From Chrysoporthe austroafricana (Eukaryota; Ascomycota; Sordariomycetes; Diaporthales; Cryphonectriaceae): DNA of 64,000 nt. The position numbers and the translations under genes are program-made. Under the pieces are notes generated by a model, which was not told the origin of the DNA, did no database searches, and was given only the letters and a program-made list of their open reading frames with translations. The stretch's first letter is position 1. Each line of letters begins with the position of its first letter. The stretch is from contig JYIP02000008.1 of NCBI GenBank assembly GCA_001051155.2, positions 3,038,001 to 3,102,000 of the forward strand, written 5' to 3'. This document shows, piece after piece, positions 11,778 through 22,504 of this stretch.

Positions 11778-12246
11778 TGGAGAAACAATTTGAAGGACGA
11801 CGGGATGTTCTGATCTGAATCGACCAGGACGAAGAAAGAAGGGGTGTGACCCACTTTGAGTAACTTATACAAGAAATTAGTCGAATATACTTTCGTTAGT
11901 AATCAGTAACGGAAGAAGTAATTGAGCGGATATTGCCCCATGTATGTAGTAAGTCGAGCATACGTAGCGCGGTCATAGATATAATTGTGCTCGTTAATAC
12001 TGGTATCTAAAGCGCCGAAGTACTGAGGACAGCTCAAAGGAGTAGAAAGGGAGGAAAGACGAGAGAGAGACGGACTTGGGCTGCAGGGACGGGAGCTACC
12101 GCACAAATCCCCCCACAATTCCAAATCAACTAAATTCTATTTCTTCAACGTTGAGCTATAAGAGACTCTTCGTATCTCCAATACTCTTCAAAGAAGGACT
12201 ACGAAAAGATCCGTTCAGCTGACAAATTGCGCGGATAAATTTCTTC
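11778..12246. other. intergenic, converging 3' ends
   Basis: This is the tail-to-tail gap between the sugar transporter and the carboxylesterase. It contains a purine-rich stretch (12040-12075) and no recognisable gene. Confidence 0.5.
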
Positions 12247-13872
12247 TCACCACCTCTTCTGTACCGCGAAATAGTCCTTCCAGAACTTTTCTCGTTCTCT
12301 ATTCTTCGCGTTTGGGATGAGCCTCATCTCCTTACCTATTTCCATCACATGGTCAGGGTCCTCCGCCGCGGTGGGCCAGTACGTAAGCTGCGGAGTGCCG
12401 CCAGTGCCGCCCTTGGTATCGTTTGGGTTCCCGGTTTTGATGAAGTTCGCCCAGAGTTCGCTTGCTATATTGGCTACGTGCTGGTCCACATCTGTGTACG
12501 GGTCCCAGGGGGCCGTCCAGAGCGAGTCAAAGACGAAGGGGATCTCGGCAGCGTGATACGCGCCTGTGCGGGAGCCATTGAAGAAGACATATCCCTTTGC
12601 CTTCGGTACGGGATAATCCGTGCGGAAGCCACGCCGCTTTGGAGGTGCGTGCGTCCAGAAGTATATGAAGATGTCTGACTTGGCGTGCCTGGACCATAAT
12701 TCCTGGTGGAGATGCGGCCCAACTCGTGAGTTGTCCTGGCACGCGACGTTCCACTTCTGAAGTGCCGTGCCCTCATCACCATACAACTGGAACCAGCGAC
12801 CGGCTAATGATCCGTATTTGATTTTGGCCACTTCCTCTAGGTCTTCGTCATTGAAATCTGGGTGGGTGTAGTTGCCGCTCTCGTCTGCATTCTGCCCGTT
12901 GAGCAACGGTACATCGTTTACGGCGCCCTCTAGCAACGTCTCTTCGTATGTTCGCGGGAACAACCAGCCGTCAAGACATGCTCGGTAGAAGGGTGGTGGC
13001 CCCCACATACTCGTGTCGTCGCGGTGGTTCCCCTCGAGCAGCTTATCGAGGCCCATAGCTCGCATGTCGGACATGTTCTTCGCTCCCTTTTCGGCGAGTA
13101 TCATCTCTCCTTCGGACTCAGCCTGTTCTTTCGTACGATATGAGGGAGCGAGACACGAGATCAGAGGGTCGCGGGGATGGCGGGTCCCAGATTGAGAAAT
13201 GACACCGTGAAACAAGCCCTTGGACTCTGGGCCGTAGAGATGTAGGCCGACACAAGCAGACCCTGCGGACTGACCACCGATGGTGACTCTTCCGGGATCC
13301 CCGCCAAGAGCCTTGATATTTCTTTGAATCCACTTTAGGCAGGCGATCTGATCTAGGAGGCCGTAATTGCCCGAGGCGTTGTGTCCTGACTCTGCGGACA
13401 GGTCAGGATGGGCAAGCCAGCCGAGTATGCCTAGGCGGTAGTTGAAAGTAATGACGATAATCCCCTTGGAAGAGAGTGATGTCCCATCGAAGTTATTGTC
13501 TGTGCCCGCGCCCCAGAGGAATTTGCCTCCGTAGATCCAAACATAAACGGGAAATTTGGCGTGGCCGAGGTCTTCGGGCTGTGCAGGGGTCCATATGTTA
13601 AGATTCAAGCAATCCTCGCTCTGTTGCGGCTGGAGATGCTCCTCTGTCCAATACAACGGCCCTGGCGGCAGTTGGGGAGCTATGGGCCCGAACTGGGTGC
13701 AGTCCCTTACGCCCGACCAAGGCTCTGCTGGTTGAGGACCTCGCCATCGATTGTCGCCAGCCGTACTGGCGGCGAAGGGAACGCCGCGGAAAACGGTGAC
13801 TGAGGGCTTGTGTTGCGACTGAAGGCCTGCAATGAGGCCCGTCTCGATTAGGACCGGGTCACTGAGGGGCAT
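12247..13872 (-). CDS. type-B carboxylesterase / lipase family
   Basis: This is one uninterrupted frame of 541 residues from ATG 13872. It has the alpha/beta-hydrolase landmarks of type-B carboxylesterases: FRGVPFA near residue 28, SEDCLNLNIW (residues 85-94), YNRLGxxG-like FNYRLGILGW (143-152), and the nucleophile elbow IGGQSAGS with Ser202. An acidic triad candidate lies in NADESGNY, and His in YHAAEIPFVF. Two changes from consensus stand out: GESAG is GQSAG here, and the oxyanion HGGG is YGGK. No signal peptide is evident, so the enzyme is probably cytosolic. It would hydrolyse carboxylic esters, substrate unknown. It is divergent from the double zinc-cluster regulator. Confidence 0.88.
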   Translation of the reverse strand: MPLSDPVLIETGLIAGLQSQHKPSVTVFRGVPFAASTAGDNRWRGPQPAEPWSGVRDCTQFGPIAPQLPPGPLYWTEEHLQPQQSEDCLNLNIWTPAQPEDLGHAKFPVYVWIYGGKFLWGAGTDNNFDGTSLSSKGIIVITFNYRLGILGWLAHPDLSAESGHNASGNYGLLDQIACLKWIQRNIKALGGDPGRVTIGGQSAGSACVGLHLYGPESKGLFHGVISQSGTRHPRDPLISCLAPSYRTKEQAESEGEMILAEKGAKNMSDMRAMGLDKLLEGNHRDDTSMWGPPPFYRACLDGWLFPRTYEETLLEGAVNDVPLLNGQNADESGNYTHPDFNDEDLEEVAKIKYGSLAGRWFQLYGDEGTALQKWNVACQDNSRVGPHLHQELWSRHAKSDIFIYFWTHAPPKRRGFRTDYPVPKAKGYVFFNGSRTGAYHAAEIPFVFDSLWTAPWDPYTDVDQHVANIASELWANFIKTGNPNDTKGGTGGTPQLTYWPTAAEDPDHVMEIGKEMRLIPNAKNREREKFWKDYFAVQKRW

Positions 13873-14635
13873 AGTCGTCCGGAATATACCTCGTATGGAA
13901 GATTTGTCCGGGGTAACGGCTTCCTTAGGCTTAACTGTATCACAGAATTACTCGCCCTTCTGATTGGGATGGCCGGTACTGGCGCCTTTTGTATGATCCA
14001 GGTATTCGCCCATGCTATCATTCAGGTTCTGTCGCGGAGCCGTCGCGGAGCTGTCGCTTATTATGGTCGCCATACAAGTGCTTTCCCCTGCTGAGACAGT
14101 ATATCGATCGAGGGCAGCCCCACTATCTAACGCACCATCATCTCCACAACACTGTCACCTGAATATACTGTGTAGAACGACTGTGTAGAAGGTAGTGCAA
14201 CAGGGACAACAGTCGGCGGGTCATCGAGACGGGTCAAGGGATGCCTGGATGCGGATGCCCCTGTGCCGGATCGTCTGAGCAGCTTGCTTCCGAGTGGCCA
14301 GCGTCACAGACAACATCAATTTAGTGGGTACACCAACGCAAACTGTTACCTCAGAAGGAGCGTGCTCCGCTGTGCCCGCGTTCCGCACATGCGCGTACAC
14401 GGGGTCGGCACCGCAAGATACTATGGTATACTGGGTTAGTACTAGCAGGCTACAGCCCGCACGGCCTAAGTAGTCCGGCCACGGTGCCGGTTCTCGCTTG
14501 ACGGCTCCCGGGAATGTCGCTTAAGAGCTGGCATGCACGACTTTCGGCTCGCAACTCGCAATCTGTACTTTCAATGATCTCAATGACTGGTCTTCCTTCG
14601 CTAAAACAACTCATAATCACCTCCTTCGCGGCACG
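13873..14635. promoter_or_regulatory. divergent promoter, esterase and zinc-cluster regulator
   Basis: This 763-bp region is shared by the esterase (minus) and the regulator (plus). A near-repeat gtcgcggagccgtcgcggagctgtcg occurs at 14032-14057 and carries CGGAG units. The divergent pairing with a transcription factor suggests local control, but no binding site is proven. Confidence 0.45.
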
Positions 14636-17346
14636 ATGGCTACCGAACACCCACTATCGAATCTCCACCTAGAAGGTTACGGTACTACCTCTCCGCCGGT
14701 GTCGACTGGCAGTACGCCACCGATAAATAGGTCTACACCCGCCCCAAGCGGATCATCTACAAGACCCGAACAGAAGGTTAGGCGGGTCCGCACAGGCTGT
14801 CTCACATGTCGTGCAAGAAAGGTCAAGTGCGATGAGACACCGGGAGCCTGTAATAATTGCAAGAAGAGGTCGTTAGTCTGCGACTTCACCGACCTTACTG
14901 TTGCGGGTAGTCCGTATAAATCCTGCGGGTCCACCCCTCTGGGGGATCCATCTCCGTCCTCAACTGTAGGCCATCGCCAGTCAGCATGTGAACAATGTCG
15001 GAAGGCTCGTAGCAAGTGCTCACAAGCCCTACCCTGCTGTACCAGGTGCTCCCTGAGGCAGCTCGAGTGCGTATATACCGACTCGAGGAAGGGGGACGAC
15101 GTGAGGCTTACAGCTACCGCGAGAATCCGCATTGATCGGGCCAAGCAACGCAAGAAGAAGGAGACATCGCAACCAGGAATTCATAAACAGACACAAGCCC
15201 AACCAATTCTGCTCCTAGGGGTTGTGCCTTCACAGGGACAGGCGCAGCGCCAGCCTCCGCTTGTTGCGAATCCTGACGGATCTATACCCAGCGGTGAGCA
15301 ACCCATCGCACGCCGTGCTAAACCAACTTTCTGTTACTTACGAAGAGAACTACTAGAGGCGCTAGGTGTTGCTACCCACCTCGAACAGCCTGGTTCCCAA
15401 GGACCCTTGCGGGGCCAAGACAATCAACAATTGCTGCCGACGATAGCAGCTCCACCGGCTGAGACAGACCGTTTGCCTGACAACATATACCCATATATCG
15501 ACGCCTTTTTTACTCACATTGCATCTTACCAAGCAAATGGCTTTGTCCACCGCGGGATTCTCAGATGCCAACTACGGGATGGCAGAGCGTCTGAGACCCT
15601 ACTCTTAGCCATATGTGCGATCACGGCTCGATTCATCGACCGACCAATCCTTCCAATGACCAAAGCGCAGTCCTCGACAAACAACAGCCAAGCAAGCCGT
15701 TGGTCGAAGCTAGCTATACAGCAGCTGATGACCAGGACATCGAGCATCAATCTCCAACATGCCATGGCCGCTCTCATCCTCTGCAAACATGCCGTTTATA
15801 GCGGTGACTTCAACCAAGCCTTCCTCCTTGCCGCGCTCGCCAATCGTTTTGCACTCAAGCTCCAGCTCTTTGACGAGGCAAAGTGGACAAAAAGCATAGG
15901 CAATGAGGACCTGCGGTGGGTAGAGAGGGAGCAGATGCGGAGAATTATGTTTGCTTGTTATAGCGTAGACAGGATGACGGCAACGGGGATGCGTGAGCTG
16001 ACCTTTTGCCCAGCAGAGAGCATCAAACTCCAGTTACCATGTGAGGATTACAATTTTGAGTAAGTATGCTCTTGGGCATCAGTATTGGATTGAACGAGGT
16101 CGTGACGCACGTAACTAGTTCTGACCCTTACCCTTAGATTTGACGTTCCCTGCATGACTCCTGTTCCGTCCCTTGAGAGCGACGAGTTTTCTCCTGGCGA
16201 TGTTGCTTACGACACGGTGGGTATTATGGGGCAATATGTATCACTCGTTGGTATACGTTACATGATACTGCGGTAAGTTGCATCGTTCTCTGTGCTGTAG
16301 CTGGCCCTTTTGTCTTGTCACTCTTTCAAGTTTCCTACTGTCGTTATGCTTTTCTATCCGCCTTCCTTTTAACCTCTGCCTCCTTTCAGTTACAGTTGTT
16401 CCCAACTGAGGTTAAGACTCAGCGCCGAGTGCTTCCAAATTGACTTGCAATAGGTACATCGAGGGGCTTCCAGACCCCGACTCTCTACCGCCATGGGACC
16501 CCATGTCAGACTACTCACTTTGTCTGCGAAAACTTTCTCGATGGTCCACGAATCTACCGACTCGCCTCCAGCTACGAAGGGAAAACCTCTTCGACCGCCA
16601 CACTACGTCCCAGCTCGGGCCCATGGTCATGCTGCACCTTTGGCATGATATGCTCCACTGCGAGCTTTATAGGCTCGCGCTACAGACGCATCTCACGCCG
16701 CGAGTCCACGAAATGTTCCTTCTGGCGCCGCATGAGTGGATCACACGTACACGAGAACTGTGCATCCGCCGTGCTCGCGGCATGGCCGAGACACTCTCCA
16801 TGGTCCAGTCTGAGCTGGGCACCCAGGATGAAGACCTGAAGATTCTCGACCCAAGCTTGGCCACAATGTGCTATGCATCCATCAAGGTCCAGCTGATGGG
16901 CTCCTCGGTGGCGAGTCCGCCTGGCCTGCAGGGTAAAATGCATAGCAATAACATATTAGAACAATGCGAGACTCTTTTCAAATTTGCGGAGCGACTGTCG
17001 CAATATTTTAAGCCCGCTCAATTCCTAGTCAGTATTACTAGTACTATTCTCTCAAAAATGAGGCCAAACTCCATTCTTCAGACGCTGACTTGCACATAAA
17101 CAGCTGAAAGAGATGAGGAATGCACTACATAATAGCGGATTGATGGTATCGTGGAGGTGAGAATTCATATCGCTGCTTCGCATTTATCTATTTCACGCTT
17201 ATTAACTTCCCACCAGCGAATCCTCAATACCAGCCACTGGAACGCAGTCTCAGGATCATCCTTGGCTCGCTCGCCTCCAACAGCTCGACCAGCCATCGCC
17301 AACAGACGTGAGTGTAGACACTATCGCAGTGTTTGGTTGGCAATAA
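14636..17346 (+). CDS. transcription factor with two Zn2Cys6 clusters
   Basis: I read five exons: 14636-16059, 16138-16272, 16454-17027, 17104-17156 and 17217-17346. All junctions keep frame and the stop is TAA. Two complete zinc binuclear clusters lie in tandem. The first has Cys55, 58, 65, 72, 75 and 82 (GCLTCRARKVKCDE). The second has Cys118, 121, 128, 135, 138 and 145 (ACEQCRKARSKC). Both show C-x2-C-x6-C-x6-C-x2-C-x6-C spacing. A basic, Gln-rich linker follows, then a region typical of the fungal-specific regulatory domain (DAFFTHIASYQANGFVH, HAMAALILCKHAVYSGD, WHDMLHCELYRLAL). It is a nuclear DNA-binding regulator, likely of its divergent neighbours. Most family members carry one cluster, so the tandem pair is unusual. 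The weakest border is the GTCAGT donor at 17028. Confidence 0.88.
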
Positions 17347-20060
17347 ATCCTTCTAACACTATTCATAAAGATCGATCCTCTATACCCAAATTCGAGCGTT
17401 TTGGGAAACTTATTTCCCAATTTTGATTTGGCTTGTTTCAGCCAGTTCGAGATGGATATTCCAGACTGGCTTAGATAAATAACAGATGAACACTAAAGCC
17501 AATTCATTTATACGAGCTGTAGAGATGGAGCGGCAAGAAGGGGTAAGCTTCGACGAAGCATGCTATTATCCCACAAGATCTACCCGACTATGCATAGCTG
17601 TAAATGTCTTCTCTTTACTACTTGAGGATTTTAATTATGTAGCTTTGCCATTTTGTCTCCGAGAATAGACGAGCTCAAGACAACCGGTATCGGCTAACTT
17701 GAGTTAGGCTGGACGAAGTTGAATTTGATGGTGGCGCAAGTGGAAAAGGCGGTACATTAGATTCTAAGTAATGCCGACTTCAGCCTTCCGAATATCCATT
17801 CTCACCTTAGACATGGAGCTAATTACAAAGTCTAAGTAGCACACGGCAGTAAATCATTGGCAATTGAAGTAATTACTTTGGGAGAATCAAAACGAAGCAT
17901 TGCACTATGCCTCCTCCCTTGCCTTATCTGCCCTCCAGCATACCTTTGTGACTAAGTTGTTCAATTATCAGAAAGGTATTGACTCGTCCGCCTTCGATAT
18001 ATTCAAATAAAAATTTTCTCCTCAGTGTCTCTGAGAAGTCTTCATATATTAGGACTTAAACTCCCCCCCTTTCGTTGTCCTATTTGCTGCTCCTTTTTTC
18101 GTCCTCGTTACCACTTTCCGCCGTACACGCCCTTTGACTATCAGACCAGAAGGTTTAATGGAAGAGATAGGTGGGTCTAATGATGGTGAAATAATGGAGC
18201 TCGTTTGAAGGGGCTGAGGTGTGGTCTGAGTTGTGGTTTGGTATGTCCTTGTGTTGTAGCTGTGGTTACAAAAGCCTACAGATGGATCGATATTACACTT
18301 ACAACGGGTTACAGTACTCGCTAACTGACCATGACCACGAAAGAGCTGAATTCTCCCATTACTGCCAGAGGTGGCCCAAGTAAGGCGGTGGTGTCCCTAG
18401 CTAATTAACGCTGAGTTGGTGGTCCCGAATCGAGTTCGCACGAATGACACTGTTACGGTGATTTTCGTGGCTTCGACAGTCATCATGCCGATGGAAATGT
18501 CGGAGAGGAAGTGGAGGCGGCGGAATTGGATGGGCGTCAAACAACAGGCTTCGTCCTCGTGGGTCGGCGGGGGTGTGTGATCGTCGGACCTTGACTGGCA
18601 GCAAGATTCAAGACTTAATCAATCATGTCCACCTCCAGAATTGGAAGTCCATAGGAGTAAGGTCCATCTAGACTGAAAACTCCCTTTCCGATGCGTCGGA
18701 TGGCGAAGTGAATCCTGAGAGACTATATAGTGATACTGGTGGGATCGTCTGTGAGGACACCGTCGTAGCGCTAGTCCCATTGAAGCTCGAGAGCATGCCT
18801 GAAAGGAACTTTTTGACCGGGCCCTCCATGCCTCATCACAGGTAGCCATCGCTTCTGTCCAGGAGTTACGTGATTCCTGCAAGGCCTGCAAGGGAAGGCT
18901 CCTGCTCGGAGACCGTTGTGCAATTGGTGTTCTTCGTGTCAGTTTCATTTCGAGAAGCAGAACCATCGCCGAGAGTTAGATATATTTTCGAGTCGTGATC
19001 CATCCACTATCCCTGCTATCTTCTTGTAATGAGTGAATGATTATATCATCTAGCGGAAGGCAATTACGAAGCCGGAGGTGATAGGGAGTGAGGTGTTCTT
19101 TTTCGTATTACGCCATCGAAGTCTCCTAGTTCGCGGTTCAGAAGAGTGTCTTGCGCTTGCAAGGTGGGCTAAATTAGCTCCAAAGCTGGGGTAGAAAACT
19201 CGGTAGTCCAAAGAGAAGACCGACAACTCGAAGCACCATCTGGCACTTGGAGATGCCTAGGCAGCGAAGTAGATACGGCTACTGTTAGTTCAGAGATTTT
19301 CATTTTGTTGTACCACTTGAATGGGGCGCGTATGTGGAGAGAGAAATCCTCTTTGCAGAAGTCTCCCCCACTATGAGACGACCAATGCGCTTGGCTACCC
19401 GAAGCACGGTGCAGCCAGCCGCGACTCGCATTCCAGTGCCTTGACTCCAAGGTCTTGGCCGCGGAAGGAAATTTCCAATGTGGATCATTATAATAGCGCG
19501 ACATGTCATTCGAAATCCTTCATCTGTGCGTGGCGTTTCAACCAACAAATACAGTCAGCATTGTGAGCGCACCACATGGCCGACGTCAGTTGCCAATTTA
19601 CATATATTCTCTAACCTCGCCTCCTTCATGGACGAATCTCTGTGGAGCTATCCGGGTCACACCGTCCGTGACAGACGCCCAATCTGGGGCAAGTGGACCT
19701 CTTAGGTCAAGGGCTCCATGTCACGACGCAGTGTCCGCGGAGTCTTCGCGGGCACGGCGGGCCCTTCCGAACAAATCACTATACGAAACACTTGTGGGGT
19801 AGAATTGTAGAGCTACAAAAAGTCTAGAACCTATCGAGCCTCGAAAAGAATTTCCTCCACACTTTTTGAAGCTTCGCTTCCTCAAGCACAGCCTTGGAAG
19901 GTGGAACGTGGACACCAAGACGGGTCCTCCGATGCTTTGACACCGAAGACGGACTCCCAAAAGGTTGACTGTCAACCCATAGAAGGTCCATTCACCTTGA
20001 AGGAAGGTCTGTGCGATCTGAACTTGACAGACCGCAGGAAAAGAAGGAGAGAGAAAGACA
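17347..20060. other. gene-poor stretch of 2.7 kb
   Basis: No intact gene is convincing. The 60- and 115-codon frames lack any family pattern. Base composition varies, and 17480-18010 is fairly AT-rich. A possible decayed zinc-cluster gene lies at about 18859-18990 (listed separately). The last few hundred bases are presumably the promoter and 5' leader of the PRM10-like gene. Confidence 0.5.
18859..18990 (+). pseudogene. possible relic of a Zn2Cys6 regulator
   Basis: In one plus frame the translation reads SVQELRDSCKACKG. After a frame change within about 15 bases, another frame reads RRPLCNWCSSCQFHFEKQ. Together these resemble the first half (L-R-D-S-C-x-A-C) and second half (P-x-C-x-x-C-x-x-x-x-x-x-x-x-E-K) of an AflR-like zinc cluster, with the last cysteine lost. 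No downstream domain remains recognisable. This is pattern matching by eye and could be coincidence. Confidence 0.25.
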
Positions 20061-22504
20061 ATGTCGGAAGTTGCACACCTTGGCACGTCCCCGATGTCTG
20101 ATGAGGAGGATGGCTCGTTTAACTTCGTCTACCACCCACCACCGGTGAGCGAAGTAAATTTTGGGTCACCGCAAAATCCACACAACAGCTTGACGTACAG
20201 CGAGGCAGGGACCAACTGGGCAGAAATACCAGACGCCATGGACCACACATACACGAACTCGCCATTTGCAGATACAGTACCATCTCCAGACTCACCATCG
20301 TTTCCACCCGCTCTCCTAACCACACCCCTGGGCCCATCACCACTGCACGACACAGCGACACCCCCGCGGGCACGCTATCCCGGACGAGCACGCTTTCCAT
20401 CGGACGTGGGGGAGCTTCAAAGGATTTGCTCTGCCCCAGCCACTATACCTTACGATGGTGAGAAGGATCGAGAGCCGGCTGCGCATCGCGGGCTTTGGCA
20501 GTCCTTTCGGCATTGGATATCGGACTGGAGAGAGGACATTGGGTGGCCAGACAAGCAACAGGACATCCAGGATATTATCGGCGACGTTGGCATCGACATG
20601 GACATCATAAACAAGACCAGGAGATCTACGAAGGTGAGAGGCCAACATAAGCGAGCTTCGAGCCTCAACCTATTGGTCGGCGCATCCGTGCCGCTGGCAC
20701 GACCAGGACTCGGTGCACGCACGATATCCGCCTCCAGCATCCACTCCGACACAACCGCCTCGGGAACTGCGTCCGGTGTGGCAACTCCGGGTACCCTCCG
20801 CCGCATCTTTGGCGCTGGCGTTGATGCACAGGAGCTAACGAGCGCGCTGCGTAATCTTAAGAAGAAGATCACGGCGCACGATAGCAAGCAGGTCAAGTAC
20901 ATGAAGGCTAAGGCAGAGCTGGCGCACCGCCGCAACCTTGTGCTGCTCGTGGTGTATGCGTTCATGGCGTACGGCGCCCCATCGCATCGGCTCGAGGAGT
21001 ACACAATACAGCTATTCAAGGCCCTGGAGATGGATGGTAGGGTGAATTATTCTGTCGGATGTATGGACATTTGCTTCATAAACCCCATTGATCCGGCAGA
21101 TCCATTGACAAAGTCGGCTTATACGACAATTGTGAAGGCTCAAGGCCTTGACGTTGGCGCTTGCGAGGCTGCCTTTCGGATCTATAAGGATGTGGTGGCT
21201 GGGGACTTGACGGTTCAGGAAGCTACGGAGAAATTAACGACCCTCATCGAAGCACCTTCTTACTATAAGTCACTGTGGCTAGTGCCACTGTATGGATTCG
21301 CATCAGCATTAGCCTGTGTCTGTGAGTATCTCTTCCTGTATATCATGTGCATCTACGTTGTTTCATCACCTCGACCAAGCCGTCTATGGGATATCGTCTA
21401 GGATCCCCTTCTTTTGCCAAACTGACAATCTCACACCAGGGGCATTTGGAGGTTACTGGCTGGATATGCCTGTTGCTTTCCTTCTCGGTACCATTGTTGG
21501 AGTCCTCCAGATCATCTTCGCCGTCAAGAATCCCCTCTATTCCAACGTCCTCGAGGTTACTGCCTGTCTCATCACGTCCTTCGGCTCGCGGGCTTTTGCA
21601 TCTATCGGCGGTGGCGGGTTACAGAAATACTTTTGCTTCGGCGCATTGGCCGAGTCCTCCATCGCCATGATCCTACCAGGCTTTATCGTCCTGACAGGGA
21701 GCCTAGAACTACAATCCAAGTCAATCACCGCGGGATCAACCCGGCTCTTCTACGCTATCATGTACTCGCTGTTGCTGGGCTATGGCATGAGCGTTGGCTC
21801 GCAGCTGTGGGCGTTGGCCTACCCGGACGCGCCGACATCGACAACGTGCCCGAGAACCATTGATCCAAAGTGGAAAATCCTACTAGTGCCGTGTTATCTC
21901 GCCGTACAAGGCATCATTATTCGTGCGAGACCACGGCAGCTACCGGGCCAAATACTTGTCGGCTCCGCGGGGGTAGTGGTGAATTGTAAGTGGTTTTGCT
22001 GTCTACCTTCTTTTGTGTGAGGCAATTACAGGATGCTAGGGGAGGCGTTGCCAAGTGCTAGCAGCCCAATACCAGATCCAAACTTTCAAACTCAGTGAAG
22101 GGACACATAACTAATATTCGCGCACTACAGACTTCGTTTCGGCAAAGGCAACCGCTCAAGTCGCCGACACAGCTTCCGCCCTGGTCGTGGGCATTCTTGG
22201 CAACCTCTGGGCGCGATCCCAGCACGCCTTCGCCTATGCAACCGTCGTAGCAGGCATCATGGTCTTGGTACCAGGGGGTCTCGCTGCGCAGGGCGGCTTA
22301 GTGGCGGGCATCACGACGCCGCTCATTTACAGCAGCTCGAACGGCACTAGCGAGCAGACGCTTTGGAGCGAGAATATTTACCGTAGTTTTAGTGTCGGAG
22401 GACAAATGATTCAGGTGGCATTGGGGTTAGCGGTGGGCGTGTTCTTGTCCGCGCTGGTGGTGTATCCGTTTGGCAAGAAGAACAATGCTTTGTGTTCATT
22501 GTAG
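20061..22504 (+). CDS. PRM10-like ThrE-family membrane protein
   Basis: Three exons (20061-21321, 21440-21985, 22131-22504) give 726 residues in frame. The first 280 residues are a polar, Pro/Ser-rich cytosolic region. Then come the ThrE (DUF1212) N-terminal landmarks: RRNLVLLVVYAFMAYGAPSHRLEEY and the internal YKSLWLVPLYGFASALACVWAFGGYW. About ten hydrophobic helices follow to the C-terminus, including GALAESSIAMILPGFIVLTGSLEL and ATVVAGIMVLVPGG. The family includes yeast PRM10, a pheromone-regulated membrane protein, and bacterial threonine/serine exporters. The fungal members' substrate is not established. An alternative start is Met at 20094. Nothing links it to the cluster on its right, and it is probably a resident gene. 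Confidence 0.88.
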
